NCBI GenBank assembly: GCA_020543525.1 | Contig: JAHYIO010000001.1 | Coordinates: 2,418,001 to 2,482,000, forward strand | Length of the DNA: 64,000 bases | Direction of reading: 5' to 3' | DNA from: Coriolopsis trogii | Lineage: Eukaryota; Basidiomycota; Agaricomycetes; Polyporales; Polyporaceae | In this document: positions 22,334-34,874 of the stretch, one piece after another | How positions within the stretch are numbered: the stretch's first letter is position 1 | Layout of the letters: each line of letters starts with the position of its first letter | Program-made: the position numbers and the translations under genes | The notes under the pieces: generated by a model | The model's database searches: none | What the model saw: the letters and a program-made list of their open reading frames with translations, nothing else | What the model was told of the DNA's origin: nothing

Positions 22334-23597
22334 TTATGTTCCTCCCCCGTGGTGATTCGCGTGACCGTTCAGCGGCGCCCCTCCCATCCCGACATCTCCA
22401 TGCATACCGTCCATGGGTGGTCCGTTGGGGGGAGCAATGCCACCCGCAATTGGACTCTCCAAGTACAGGCGGATCAGCACACTCTCCAACGCCGCAACGG
22501 AGGGCGAGGGGAACTCGAAAGACCGCGCGTGATGGCGGATGCTCTGGAAGAGGGTCTCCATGCGCTCCCAACGCTCCTGAGACACATCGATCGTCGTCGG
22601 TTGCTGAATCTGCGGGAGTGGCGCGAGCATGGAGATGGCGGACTGGAAGGACGGCTGTGGGCCGCCCATCTGCGATGGTGGTTGAGGGACAGGCTGGGGC
22701 ATCGGTGCCGGGATTGGGGCTGACGAGGGTCCAGCGATAGCGTTTCCATCGTCCATGAATGAGGACGACTGCGGGCTCTCCGACCTGTCTGCTTCGGTCT
22801 GGCGATCCTTGCGCGGACGGCCTCGTGGTCGGTCAGCGCGAGCCTCCAGCTCAGCCTGGGCCTTGCGGCCACGCTTCGTGAAAGGGAGGTTGGCAAGCCC
22901 GATCTCGTGCGAGTGCTCCGATATATCTGTACCGTGTGTTGAACACCCAAGATGAATGTAGAGATGTGGTTAATGCGCCACTCACAGCACGCACGGACCT
23001 CGTCCGTATCAAAGTAGGTCTTGTAGCTGATAGACGCAGGGCAGCCTATCCCCTCAAGCTACCTAGACGTCGTAAGTCCCAGCCCACAAAAAATGCACCG
23101 AGACAACCGCAAACGACCACTGAACCGCAAAATTGCGAACTGAACGACACACGAACCTTTCTGCTGGGGACCTTCCTGACCCTGTCCGGATACTTCTTCA
23201 CATACTTCTTCCGCCCACCTCTCGAGTGCCGACCGCAGACGAGTTTCGTGTGCTCCTTGAACCGCGGCGGGACCGCCTTGGACGCGTGCGTGTCCCCCTT
23301 GACGAACTCGACCATCTTCTCTTCCTCCTCGCGCTGCCGCCAGGCCTCGAACGCGTCCATCGACTCGAACACGAGCGTATACCGGTCGTCCGCGTCGCCC
23401 GACCCGTACAAGCCCTTGCGCGACTTCTCCCCGAACTGCATCGCGGAAGGCGTGCCCCCGTCACTCGAGTGCATCTGCCCAAACGACGGCGAGAGCGACG
23501 ACGACGGCGCCGAGAGCGCCGAATGCGGGGGTGTCTCGAGCTCGGCGAATGCGTGATGCGCCCCAGGCGGGGGCAGCCTGAAGTTCTGGAAGCTCAT
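22334..23597 (-). CDS. FAR1/WRKY-GCM1-like zinc-binding protein with AT-hook
   Basis: Three exons: 23597-23157, 23058-22986, 22926-22334 (368 aa). The middle part resembles the FAR1/WRKY-GCM1 DNA-binding fold that also occurs in MULE transposases: KLVCGRHSRGGRKKY, then EGIGCPASISYKTYFDTDE and ISEHSHEIG supply a C...C...H.H zinc set. Straight after come basic residues and a classic AT-hook core PRGRPRK. The C-terminus is Pro/Gln-rich, activation-domain-like. No transposase catalytic domain follows, so this is probably a transcriptional regulator, possibly domesticated from a transposon (inference). An in-frame upstream ATG near 23738 exists; MSFQNF at 23597 is preferred. Confidence 0.72.
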
Positions 23598-23948
23598 CGC
23601 GGGGAATGGAGGGAGACAGAGCAGAGGCGGATGGCGCGCTCCTGAGCTGTTGCAATGTCCTGAACCCCATCTGCGCCTTTCGCGCCGGTCGCACCGGACA
23701 TCCGACATGCATGGCAAGCGCGTGGCGCTTCTCTTCATCGGCAATTCAGTCTACGACCGACACACACAACCAACGGTCCGACTCGCAGAGAAGCTTCGCA
23801 GACAGAACTACGGGCGCAAGCCCGAATGTAAATTATGGCCGAAGGCCTGCTACCTAGGGATGTCCGGTGCGGTGCGATACATGGTGATGTAGAGTCCAAT
23901 GCGATGTGTCAATGTGAATGTCTAAAGATGATAGCAGATGCCATAGGC
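23598..23948. other. intergenic: FAR1-like promoter / PLC 3' region
   Basis: No convincing gene; a plus-strand frame at 23710-23892 (about 60 aa) has no recognisable features. Confidence 0.4.
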
Positions 23949-25610
23949 CTAGAAGAGGCTCAGCCCGCCCAAGACAGCGCCCCCAGCGACAGCCATAAAA
24001 GCGGCGAAGTGACCGGAGAGACTTCGGACCTCCAGAGCGCCATTTGGAGAGGTGATGACGGTGGCCGTCGAGCTACCGGCGCTGCTGCCAGTCGTCGCAG
24101 AGCCCCCCGGCGTCGCGACCGGTGTTGCGGGGTTGTATGTCACTCCGTTAGCATCGGCGGCGACTTGGAAGACCGAGCCTCCGCCGTATTCATAGAACTG
24201 GGAGGCATGTCAGAAGCGAGCAGACGGATGAAGCGGGACCGACCGCGCGACTCACGTCAACGAGCAGGAAATTGGGGTTCCGCCCATATTGCGCGCCGCA
24301 CGTCTGGACTTGCAACCCCAACGATCCAACGCCGCTGACAGCGTTTGTCTGGTTCGCGCGCGACGAGTCCGGTGCTGGGAAGCCTGCGACCAGCTTATCG
24401 AGGAAGTGATTGATGAGATACATCTGAGTGCTCGTGTCTCCCTTTGTCCGGTCGACTTCACAATCGAAGGTGGTGTCAGTGAGATCGTACTTGGTCTCCC
24501 AGATGTTCGTGAACTCTGCACCAGATCTTAAGTTACGCGCCCTAGAAGCTCGTGTGCAGCACACGAGGCTTGCTTCACTCACCGTCAATCAAGTATGGTA
24601 CGGAAGTGAAGTCTGCCTGAGTAGACAGGAAGGTCACAAGGCGCTTGCCAGAGTCAATGAGCGTTCCGAGTGTGGGCCAGTCGCTCGCTGCTAATGACGC
24701 CGAAGTGGGCGCATACGCTAGTGAGTCTACCCCTGCAGCCTTGAAGACCGCATCGTACTCCGAAGGGGCGAGGTTGTCGGAATTTACGATGAGGAGGGAA
24801 ACAACTGGGAACAAGAGTGTTCAGCTGTGCTCTTCCGACCAGTGCCTTTGTTCTGCCGGGTCACACCAATCTCCCGACCCCGTTTCAGACTTACCGTCGT
24901 TGGGGTTAGCATCCATCCATGACTTGACTGCGCCATGCGGTGAGCGAGTGTCCAACTAATGATCGGGCCTAAGGGACGCACCTTTTTTCAGATAGTCCTC
25001 AAGGGAACCACCATCGTAGAGGCTCTAAAGCGCGCAAGTCTTAGCGTCATGAACGAAACAAGCACCCAACCCGAGCGTCACGCACGCAGCTAGTATGGCA
25101 CAGCTGAATCGTTCCATCCTTGTTGTGCGCCTGGGACTGGAGCATCCGGACGCCGTCGTTGAGCTGCTGTGTGACTGCCGCAGGCAACAGCGTCAGCCGC
25201 ACACACATACCCGGGGTAAGAGCTCGCTATCACGGGGGAAGGGGGTCCGACGGTACGCACTGTCATAGTCCTGGTTCACGGCGACTACACACGGACCGAA
25301 CGGCGAAGTTCAGAACACGGAGGATAAAGCAATAACACAGGTGGCGGCTCACGGTTGTTTGTCCCGACGGCGTAAGAGTTGTGAGTACCGACGAACGAGA
25401 CGTTTCCGAAACCCCGGTCGCAAAGCTTGTCCCAGGTGATGAGACCGGAAGAATAAATGTGAGAGGTGGGATCCGTGAGAGAGAACACACCTCAGAGTGA
25501 CCGTTGCATGTAGTAGCCCTTCGCGTAGCAGCGGAGAGTCCATACGCTCCCGAGACGTGAGAGAGGAGAGAGGCGAGAACGACCTGCGTTACGAGTGGCG
25601 AAAGTCTCAT
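23949..25610 (-). CDS. secreted PLC-like phosphodiesterase, probably GPI-anchored
   Basis: Nine exons: 25610-25491, 25425-25353, 25284-25261, 25174-25086, 25024-24982, 24927-24895, 24804-24583, 24515-24256, 24197-23949 (370 aa). A signal peptide (MRLSPLVTQVVLASLLS ... SGAYG) is followed by a PI-PLC X-type barrel: the first catalytic His is in FVGTHNSYAV and the second lies in the QAHNKDG / LCHTSC region after DGVRMLQ. Later strands include WMDANPNDVVSLLIVNSDN and TFLSTQADF, then NFLLVDFYEYGGG. The tail is Ser/Thr/Gly-rich and ends in a hydrophobic stretch after a small-residue site, consistent with GPI attachment. It acts on the cell surface or is secreted; phosphoinositide or GPI substrates are plausible, not shown. 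Several exons are tiny (24-43 nt). Confidence 0.87.
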
Positions 25611-28168
25611 TTCCGTCGAATGTGGGAGTGCGGGTCGGGACGACGAGCGTAAGACTTGATGGGTATAATGAGCGTGGATCAACGGGTCCCGGGAAGCGCA
25701 ACGGTAGCACAAGACAAGAAGAGAGAGGGACGGGGCAGAAAGCGGGCAGAAGGACCAGAGAGTGTGTAGCGTTCCGACATTGACAATGAGAGCGGTCGCT
25801 GCGTAGTGAGCATGGAGTCACGTGTGTCAGCACCGCAAGCTCAATTTAGCAGGGGTTATAGTTCGATCCAGATGCTGCGCATCCGTGGCGTGGCTAAGTC
25901 CATACCATCTTCGTCCTCCGAGGGCACGGATATCCAGGTGGCATTCTGGATATCACTTTGGCTCAAGATGAAGAGCACCCTGAGGAGTCGCCATTCGCGT
26001 GGGACCATTGCTCACTTGCGCATCGGAATCTATCAGTCTCCGGCACCGATGGACTGAAGGGAAGGAGCGAAGTGACTCGATATATTTAGCGTGTACAGGG
26101 CTCCATATCCAGAATCGAAAGGGGGTTAGAACGGCCCCCGCAGAGGTCAAAGAATCGCGCGCATGGCTTCTAGCCCCCTCGTCGGCGGCGCGCCATGTCA
26201 ATCAAATGCCTTCGCTTCTCTGTCGGAAGTGTCTGCGGCATTCTCGTCACAGCACAACGAGGCTGCTACGGGATCAATGTTTGTCAGGCGTCTTCTAGGG
26301 AATGCGTTATAACAAAGAATCAGCGATCATCTGGCCATGGCCCTCGCCCTTTCACCGTGTCCAAGCAGAATCAGAGAGACCCGTATGAGAAATCTTTACG
26401 TCTTGGGTCGAGTTCGGCTGCGAACCTTTGATCTAGCAGCAGGAAGGAGCCTGCAGGAAGGGAAGCGGCCGCGGAACATAGCAATATATAATGACAGGGT
26501 GATGTGAACGATTTGTGACAGTATATATCTTGTGTCGGAGTTCGTATCGCTCGTCCGCGATGAAACCTGTGCAGGTTGACCGGGCGATGCGTGTGGTCAG
26601 TGCCAGAAGTTCATGCTTGTGATATGTACCCGCGCGGATGCTCGGTCGGCGTGCGACTGATATTTGTGAGGTTTACCGAGCAGCAGATCTGCAGAACGAG
26701 TCTTTAAAGTTGAGTTGATTTGTGCCTGATCGGTTTCCACAACCAGTTGCAAGAGGAGATTGGCGATGGAGCGACGGTGCCGTCGGCGCCAGTAACGACT
26801 ACAGAACGCCTCAACGCCTCAAGTACCAATAAGGAGTCGTGATCTGCATGTTACTTACAGGTCCAGCAGGCGCCAGCAGGCTCAGCGCCCTGGGCTTAGC
26901 CTCTGAGGTTGCCGTGATTCGCCCCATCACTGCTGACCAGACCGCCGGAATTTCAAGGAGCGAGCTGTCGGAGGAGAACGTGGCCAGAGTCTGGACTGGA
27001 CCCTGGACGGTGGACGGAGTGGCATGACACGGATTTGCTCATGATGATGCCGCCCGATATCCGCTCAGAATCGAAGCGTTCCTGATATGGACGGGTCTAG
27101 GTTCGATGGACCGTGGTATGGGGACGCCCCCGGAGCTGTGGTAATGAGACTGCGCAGGGTGTGCGAGAGATTACGAGACAGGGGTGCATGCTACGGTATT
27201 ACAGACTTGTGGCATAGCGCCCTTGCCAGTGCGCGCGCTGCGGCAAAAGGAGGCGATGAACCCGACACGAGCCGGAAGTTGATGATCTGGAGGAAAGGAC
27301 GAGGAAGGTGGGACGGCTATGCACACGAGGGATGGAGTGGAGCGACCGGGATACGAGAAGGGAAGGCGTGACTTGGGAGGACGCGTGATGTAAGTCGACC
27401 GTGCTCAACTTATTTTCGCTGACGTCGGGAGGCGCCGGCAGCGAAGCGTAGCACAAAGTCTAGATCTCGACCCTCACTCATCATCGTCGGGGATGCGGAG
27501 ACACGGAGTGTGACAAGACTCGGCCGCGCGCTGCCAAAGGCGAATGCGCTGGAAATCGCAGGACGCCCGATAGCAAACGCGTGTAATAGATGTAACTACT
27601 GATGTGGGCGGTGCTACCGAGAGAAAGATTGCACACAACGAGGATGATCGGAAATTTTTGTGGGCAAAAGGAAACAAAGTGGGAGAAGGTACGAGCTGCA
27701 TGGCGGATCTCGAGGACCAGGAGTCTGGAGGAGCGGATGACAGCACGACGACCAGGACAACTGAGCCCGCCCCACCTTATCGATCGTAACTATCCTCGGC
27801 ATCTCCACTTATCGCGGTAATCCCCACTGTCAACATCTCCGACACGGTCCCTCAACCCGGCAGTCCGCCTGTATTTCGGGCGGAGTTTCAGGTTTTGGGG
27901 GCAGCGGACAGATCGTTTCCCGCGTGGAGGACAAAAGTGAGATTATTCGATTGGCTGGCAACGTGCGTGCATGGAAATTCAGATCATCCCTGCGGAGAGC
28001 GTAGAGAAGCACAAAGTCGCCCGGCGTCTCTGGCCCGGTCTCATATAAACTACTCCTCTCCAGCCTCGCCTCTAACCGCGCTGTATAGCAACCGGCCCCT
28101 GCCCCTCCATCTTACCCCGCTTTACTGCTCTCCACCCGAGCTCCCTCTCCCTCGGCCTTTTCTCTACC
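25611..28168. other. 2.6-kb gene-poor region
   Basis: Between the PLC start (minus) and the small gene at 28169 (plus). It is read through by many short frames, none with family resemblance, signal peptide or consistent splicing. I see no terminal repeats or transposase remnants. The last 100 bases before 28169 are strongly pyrimidine-rich, as in highly expressed fungal promoters. Confidence 0.45.
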
Positions 28169-28490
28169 ATGCCTGGTCTTGTCGCCGACGCCACCCGTAT
28201 CTGGGAGCTCAACCTCTACTGGCCTCTGTATGCGCAATGCGGAGTATGGGACCCGAAGGGAAAGGGTGTCGACGTTTGGGAGTGTATTCGTCCTCGTATG
28301 TTTCCTATAACCTCCCGTCCTATCCATTCGCTCAATGCGTCTGCACTCTAGACCACTCAACACCAGGCACTCAAGTATGTACCCGACGCGTCTCAACCTC
28401 CCCCCCCCCCCTTTCGTTTACCAGCATGCTGACTCGCAATTTCTCTAGCCACCAAATAGCCTTTACTGGCGATACGTCGCGCGCAGATGA
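28169..28490 (+). CDS. possible small protein (63 aa), three exons
   Basis: Exons 28169-28295, 28352-28374, 28449-28490. All three phases close, donors are GTATGT-type, and the second acceptor has a CTGAC branch point and TTTCTCTAG. The ATG follows a long CT-rich leader typical of a real promoter. The predicted product starts MPGLVADATRIWELNLYWPL and ends YWRYVARR; it is Trp/Tyr-rich with no signal peptide or membrane segment. No family recognised. A run of 12 C residues (about 28400-28411) lies in the second intron and could also be an assembly error spot. It could instead be the 5' end of a longer transcript. Confidence 0.4.
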
Positions 28491-29995
28491 TCAACACGCG
28501 CGCGACATCCTCCGGCCTTGATTCCTCCTCTCGGACGGGACACCGTCGAGAGTCGATCGTGACACACGACCCCCTCTATGGATCACCACCGTCTATGCCT
28601 TCCTCGTGGACACACGTCGAAGAAGCGAACACCATCCCCCACGAATTCTGGCGCTCTCGATCTTCCATTCGAGCACCTTACTGCCGCTATGGCATCCCAT
28701 CTGGTCGCGTCCTTGCGAATCGCAAGATGCGCCGCGAACCCGACGTCATGCCAGCCGCACTCGCTCCGTGGCATGTTGGGATGGGAAGGGGGTTCTCCTT
28801 GACGGAGCGGACGCGCAGGGACACGCGGTGGGACTAGTTTGGTGCTGTGCACCATACGCGTCAGGTTTCCTCTCTCTCTCACACACATCTTTTTCCACTG
28901 GTTATCTTTTCCGTCCTCGACTGCATATGCTTTGTTTGCCCCTTTCTTGAATCGCGCCTCTGGTATCCACACGTTGTGCGACCTGACTATCAGCTCGCCG
29001 CAGCCTCTCCATTATTCTCACATCTCGCCGCAGCGTGTTGCTACGTGCGTGCGCGTTCGGTTCCCGTCTCGCTTGCTTCGCTCGCTGTCCCGATGTATGT
29101 CCACACTGTACACTGCTATCGCACCTTACGTATCTCCCGTAGTATATAGAGTAGACCTCCTTGTCGCTAACCTGGTATTGTAACTATCTAATATCACCCA
29201 CCCGACCTGCATGACGCGACGTGTGACGCGGTGTTGGGACGCGGACGAGACGGACGCACGGCGGGGGGCGATCTCGCGCGTGAGCGACGGGTCTGACGTC
29301 ACTCGAGCGGGTCGGCGACCCTGAGAGCACACAGCGTCCGCGTCCGAACCAGAAGCAGCAAGCAGAAGCGGGTCCCGTGGAGTCGGATGCTCGCCCCCGT
29401 CCGCGTACGCTGCGGTCGAGCCGCCAGCTTCTCGAGTCGATTCCCACCAGCAGTGGGCCTACGCCCGACGAGGATCTGCCATCACATCCACCCTTCCCTC
29501 TGGCCACAGATCCCACCCACTGGTCCCCCGAAGCCCCTCCCTATCGCCGGAAACGCGTGCTGACGCCCTCGCCTCCGCTATCGTCCTCTCCCAGCCACGC
29601 CAACCCACCTGTCCACCGTCGTCTGACACAGAAGCCAACGAGGTTTGCACCCCCGATGTCCTCCCCCTCGACCCAGATCTAGCCCTCCCATGGTCCCCCA
29701 CACGTCCATCGCTTCTCCGACGTCTTCGACGTCTTCTCCCAGACCCGTGACCGGCGTTCCACGAGCTGTCTTCTCGCACTGAATGTCTCTCCCGTGAGAG
29801 CACGCACAAAGATAGATGAATGGAAAATCGTGACATTGCGTGTAAGACGTAAAGAGTGCGCTGACGCACGACCGGGGATGAGAGTACAACAGCAGGAGGG
29901 GGAAAATGCTAGAGAAGACAGGGTAGGCTGGCCGATAACACAGGTACATGACACATTGGCACATCGATGGACTTCTGCTCGTACACTCCCCTCTT
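28491..29995. other. gene-poor convergent region
   Basis: Between the small gene and the 3' end of EF2. One plus-strand frame (29377-29682, about 100 aa, Pro/Ser-rich) has acceptable codon usage but no domain, no clear promoter and no homology I recognise, so it is not called. Confidence 0.4.
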
Positions 29996-32900
29996 CTAGA
30001 GCTTGTCGTAGTACGTGTCCAAGGGCGGGATCTCGGGCTGGAAATCCGCTTGCCGTAAGCATACCAGTCCTTGGCCTCATCAAGGGGAATGCGTACCTTG
30101 AGACCCTTGCGGACACGGATGCTCCTGACGAGCTCCTCGAGCTTGCTGCCCTTCTCGAGCGGAGCTGCAGCACATCAAGTTCAACATCTCGCTCGCAGGA
30201 AAGCCCTTGCCGAGGGTACTTACAACCGTTCATCAACTCCCAGTGGTCCAACACGGACTGAGGGAATGCCTGACCACCCGTCGCAGAACGGAGGTCGCCG
30301 TTGAAACCGAACGACTCCATGACGGGCAAGTACGCCTTGACCGTGAACATGGGCGTACCCACACGCTGCTCCTCCGAGAACACCTGGCCACGGCGCTTGT
30401 TGAGCACCGAGTAGATACCACCAATCGCGTTTTCTGGGCACTGGACCTCGACTGAAGATTGACAACATCGGTCAACTGCTGATCAGATCATATTCGAGAC
30501 AGGATACACACCGAGGTAGATCGGCTCCTGGAGGGAAGGCTCCGCGAGCAAGCATGCGGCGTAGGTGACACGACGGCACGTGGGGATGATCTGTCCTCCA
30601 CCACGGTGAATGGCATCGGTGTGGAGCTGTAATGAACATGGGATTAACCGTCGGTCCTCACCAGCAAAGAGACTCTTCATAATACTTACCGTGACATCGA
30701 GGATGTTCACACGGACACCACGCATGTTCTCCTCACACAGCACACCCTCCTTCGTCGCCCACTGGAATGCAGCGACGCACGAATCCTTGATTTCGTTGAG
30801 GTACTGAACACCCTTGGTGATATCGACGAGCAGGTTCGGGCCAGTCGTGTCGGGGCCGAAACACCAGATCTTACGCGCATCAGTGACGTCCCAGCCGAAT
30901 TCGTCGGCGAGGGTACGCGCACGGATTTTGTAATCCTCGCGCGCGTTGATCTTGCCGGACTCGATGGCCAGAGTGAGCTCTTCCTCGATGGGTTGCGCCT
31001 TCGCGTACAGACGGTTGTGCTTGTTCTGCGACTTTGAGAGCGCGACGATCGACGACTCGGCCTTGACGGTCTCACGGTAACCGACGACGGGGTCAGAGAT
31101 CTTGAGGGGGACACCAGCGTGGTCTTCTTGGAGATCCTGGAACAGACAAAAGGTTGGATCAGATACAGAGCCGTGCCGTCTCCCATCACAAAGGACGCAC
31201 CTTCAAGCAGATTTCCAAGTGGAGCTCACCAGCACCGGCGACGATATGCTCACCGGACTCGTTGATCCACGCCTGCACGCACGGGTCGGATTTCGAGAGA
31301 CGCTTAAGACCTTCGACGAGCTTGGGGAGATCTGCGGCGTTCTTGACCTCGACGGCGACCTGCACGACGGGGGAGACGGAGAACTTCATGACCTTCATGT
31401 TGTGGGCCGTCTCGGAAGAGGTGAGGGTACCGCTCTTGAGCAGGAACTGATCGATGCCGACGAGACCAACGATGTTACCAGCCGGACAATCTTCAATAGG
31501 CTCAACGTAACGACCCATCATGAGTACGGTACGCTGGATGGACTTGATGAAAAGATCATCCTTCTTGCCGGGAACGTAGTTGGGGCCCTGGATACGGATC
31601 TTGGGACCAGCGCGGACGGTACCAGAGAAGACACGACCGAACGCGTAGAAGCGACCCTTGTCCGAGGTCGGCACCATCTTCGAGATGTAGCAGACGAGGG
31701 GACCGTTGGGGTCGCACTCACGGATACCGATGGCAGACTCGTCGTCCATGGGACCCTCGTAAAGTGTCTCGAGACGATACCGCTGAGCGGTGGCGGGAGA
31801 GGGGAGGTTGATGACAATCATCTCCAGGAGGGAGTCACCAGCGGGTAGGAACTTCCTCATGACGACCTTGAGGAGGGACTTGCCCTCGAGGTCACGCTCG
31901 TCCTGGGCGAGCTTGACGTCGAGCTTCTCGCAAATCTTGAAGACCTCGTCCTTCTTGTAGTTCATGACGGCATCGAAGACCTTGAAGATAGGGTCGAGAA
32001 CGAACATGTTGAAAGCACGCTCAAGAGGCTTGCCATCGGCGTCGGTGTTCTTCGTCGTCCACTTCTTCGTCGCGGGGTTGAAGAAGTTGTCACCCCAAAG
32101 CTTCACCATCATCTTGTCCTTGTCCACACCGAACTTCTTCGAGTAGCGGGCCGCGAACTGACGGAGAGTGAAACCCCATCCGTGAAGACCGGAGCCGAAG
32201 GCGACGGTACCCTTTTCGGGGTAAACCTGGACGTCACCGAGAGCGGCATCGTGGTAGGTCGAGATGATGACGTTTACGGACTCGATGGTACGAGAGAACG
32301 ACTGGAAGAGGTCCTCTTTCGAAACCTGGAGCTCAAGGAGAGCACGATCGACCTTGTTGACGACAACGACCGGCTTGATACGCTCCGTAAGCGCCTGACG
32401 GAGCACAGTCTCCGTCTGCACGCAAACACCCTCAACACAGTCGACGACGACGAGCGCACCATCGGTGACACGGAGAGCAGCCGTGACCTCGGATGAGAAG
32501 TCAACGTGGCCGGGAGAATCGATCAAGTTGATCAAGAATTCAGTACCTGGTCAACGAAGATTTATCAGATCCATGCAGGAGGGCGGGCCGATATATGCGT
32601 ACCGTCCGTCTTCTGCTTGATAGCACCGACGTCCTCCTTGTCGACCTCGAAGTACATGGAGATGGCGGTCGACTTGATCGTGATACCACGCTCCTTTTCG
32701 TCGTCTCTTGTATCTGTAAACCGCATATCTCCCGCCTTCGCATTGGCAATGATACCAGCCTTGGAGACAAGCGAGTCGGTAAGGGTGGACTTTCCGTGGT
32801 CGACTAGATGGCGGGAAAGGGGGATCGTGAGCCGACGCCTGTTCGCTAGCCGAGCAACGAAGAGGACGTACCATGAGCAATAACACTCATGTTACGGATG

Positions 32901-33085
32901 TTGGTCGGGCGGTCCATAAGGGCCCGGATCTGGTCTGCATTGCGACAGTCAACAGTGAGACGATGTGTATGAACTTTGAAGGGTCGCGCACGAACCGATG
33001 GTGAAGTTACTATCATTTTGCGAAACAAAATTGCAATGAGCGTCGGAGTCGAGATCTAAGCGGGAAAGAGAAGTACTCACACCAT
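29996..33085 (-). CDS. EFT1: translation elongation factor 2
   Basis: Ten exons: 33085-33081, 33009-32996, 32934-32872, 32803-32603, 32546-31201, 31136-30690, 30626-30512, 30451-30224, 30164-30097, 30037-29996, giving 842 aa, exactly the usual fungal length. Ribosomal translocase GTPase. G1 is AHVDHGKST (split by an intron), effector [15 protein letters not shown]3 DSPGHVDF, G4 NKVDR. The diphthamide site is the second His of [12 protein letters not shown], so the protein is a target of diphthamide synthesis and ADP-ribosylating toxins. C-terminus ends TYYDKL. Exon 1 contains just ATGGT and exon 2 just 14 nt; both are required to give the invariant MVNFT start. The ATG context CACCATGG is strong. 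Confidence 0.97.
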
Positions 33086-33688
33086 GGTGACTAGTTTTTA
33101 CAGGGAGAAAACCGAGAAAGAGTTGTGCGACGACACCCAGGGGGATGTCGTTGAAATAGAGGGGAGAGTTGAGTCGAGCAGACACGCCGGGGCCGCAAGA
33201 CTCTTGAGAGGAGTGAGCAAACTTTTGCTATGGGAGTGGATCTCAGCTTATCGATCGCTTCAGGGCAGGCCGGATCCTCGATAGCACGTGCTCTCCGCCT
33301 CCAACGCGGTTCACAGCAGCCGCGTTGCAACTGCCAGGCTGCCTCGACTGCTCGAGAGCTGTGGCGGATGCTACTTCATACATGGCTGATGAACGTTCGC
33401 GCGTGTCTCAGCTGTCGTCTCTGTTATCGGTTTCCGCACTCGAAGCAACCTTCGCCGTCGTTCCTAGGCAGTAGTGCGGCCGTTTGACTCCACGACCGGT
33501 GCCGCAAGAGAGGGCATACCACAATTTGAAACTTCCTCTTCCACACTTGCAATTGTACCCGTAATTTAACATCAACGGAGGCCCTCCGACTCTCACCGCC
33601 AATCATCGTGACTCGACTATTTCTTACCTTTATAACTTCACGAACTCTCTGAGCTGCATTACCCTCCAAATCTTTGATACCCACCGTC
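33086..33688. other. divergent promoter region (EF2 / GNAT)
   Basis: Upstream of EF2 and of the first GNAT gene; no gene seen. Confidence 0.4.
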
Positions 33689-34482
33689 ATGTCCGAGTCA
33701 CAATTCCACCCCCTAAAGTTCAACCCGAAGACTGGAGAGCCGTTCCTCCAGCTCCCTTCTCCGTACGAGAACATCATCATCACACCCCCTCGCATGTCCG
33801 ACGCATCCGCGATCATCGCGAACATGTCGGACCCTGCAGTCTACACATGGCTCGAAGGCCCGCCCAACCCATACTTGCCTGTGCATGCAGACGGCTGGCT
33901 GAAGGGAATCATCCCCGACACCGAAGCCTCCTTCCGAGCATTGCAGCGCGCGAGCGAGGAGAACCCGGATGGTCCGCCGATCCTCGTCTCCTACTCTCCG
34001 GTGCGTATCATACGCGAGGTACGCGAGGATGGCAGCGATATCCTTTTGGGAGACATCATGCTCGTCCGGGAGAGATGGCCAGACATGGAAGACAAGGACG
34101 CGAAGCAGGCGCTCGCGAAGGCGAACGGCGACCGCAAACTAGGCGACCCGGAAATCGTGTGGTGTTTTGGTGGTGAGTATGGGCTAGCGGCGTCTTCAAC
34201 GGTAGCTGAGAGGTTGACAGCGAGATAGATTACCTCGCTGCTTCACATCACGGCAAGGGCATCATGAGTGCAGCCATTAGAACCTTCATCCACGACTGGG
34301 CCGTTCCTCGCATGGGCGTCCGCCAAATCCGCGTTGAAACATTCGTGGACAACGTAGGCAGCAGACGAGTGTTCGAAAAGAATGGATTCGTATACGAGAA
34401 AACAACCCCCCTCAATCGGGTAACGAACTCCGGGCGGCTGGTCCAAGGCATGGACGTCCTGTGGTGGAAAGCGTCAGCGTAG
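33689..34482 (+). CDS. GNAT-family N-acetyltransferase, copy 1
   Basis: Two exons: 33689-34172 and 34229-34482 (245 aa). Acetyl-CoA-dependent N-acetyltransferase of the ribosomal-protein-acetyltransferase-like (RimJ-type) branch. Strand 1 begins at IIITPPRMSDASAI; YLAASHHGKGIMSAAI is motif A with the pyrophosphate-binding G-K-G loop; RIRVETFVDNVGSRRVFEKNGF is the conserved C-terminal block. Substrate unknown. It is tandem with a paralogue at 34875 that has an intron at the same phase and position. Confidence 0.88.
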
Positions 34483-34874
34483 TCGACCCGCGCGATGCTT
34501 CCGGAGGCGAACGTGGGTGAGTGCGTTGGGGGATAGGCGTGTCTGTCGGTGACTGACAACGCGAATGGGAATAGACAGGGCCCGCGCATCTCGCCGAGTC
34601 TTGAAGCGGCTAGGGATAACTTGACATCCACGTAGCGGCGGAAGAATCCTGTATATGTACAATGCTTTGCTGCTTTTCTTCGTCCAAGCCAATCTTACGA
34701 TCAGACCCGCTCCTTGTTGGTGCGCATGACGACGACGTCTTCCATCGACCACGCGATACTGATGCGACTTGCTGACAATTTCATGGACCCACTGACACGC
34801 ACGAGAATATAACCTTGACGTGTACGCTGACTGGGCAGGTCTCCTTGCTTTCGTCCGTCCGTCTTGCTCACGAC
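34483..34874. other. intergenic between GNAT copies
   Basis: No gene seen; promoter region of the second copy. Confidence 0.4.

Noticed and set aside
9207..25670. Repeated GGGTATAATG strings (near 9215, 10064, 25662) as promoter motifs
   Set aside because: The positions bear no consistent relation to gene starts, and one lies inside a coding exon.
29377..29682. 100-aa Pro/Ser-rich frame as a gene
   Set aside because: No domain, no convincing promoter or splicing, and no conserved features; left as intergenic.
31102..31848. 248-aa plus-strand frame within the EF2 gene
   Set aside because: Antisense shadow of the strongly codon-biased EF2 exon.
32846..33028. Alternative EF2 start reading MIVTSPS through the second intron
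   Set aside because: Splicing 33081|33009 and 32996|32934 gives the invariant MVNFT-DQIR start and the exact family length of 842.
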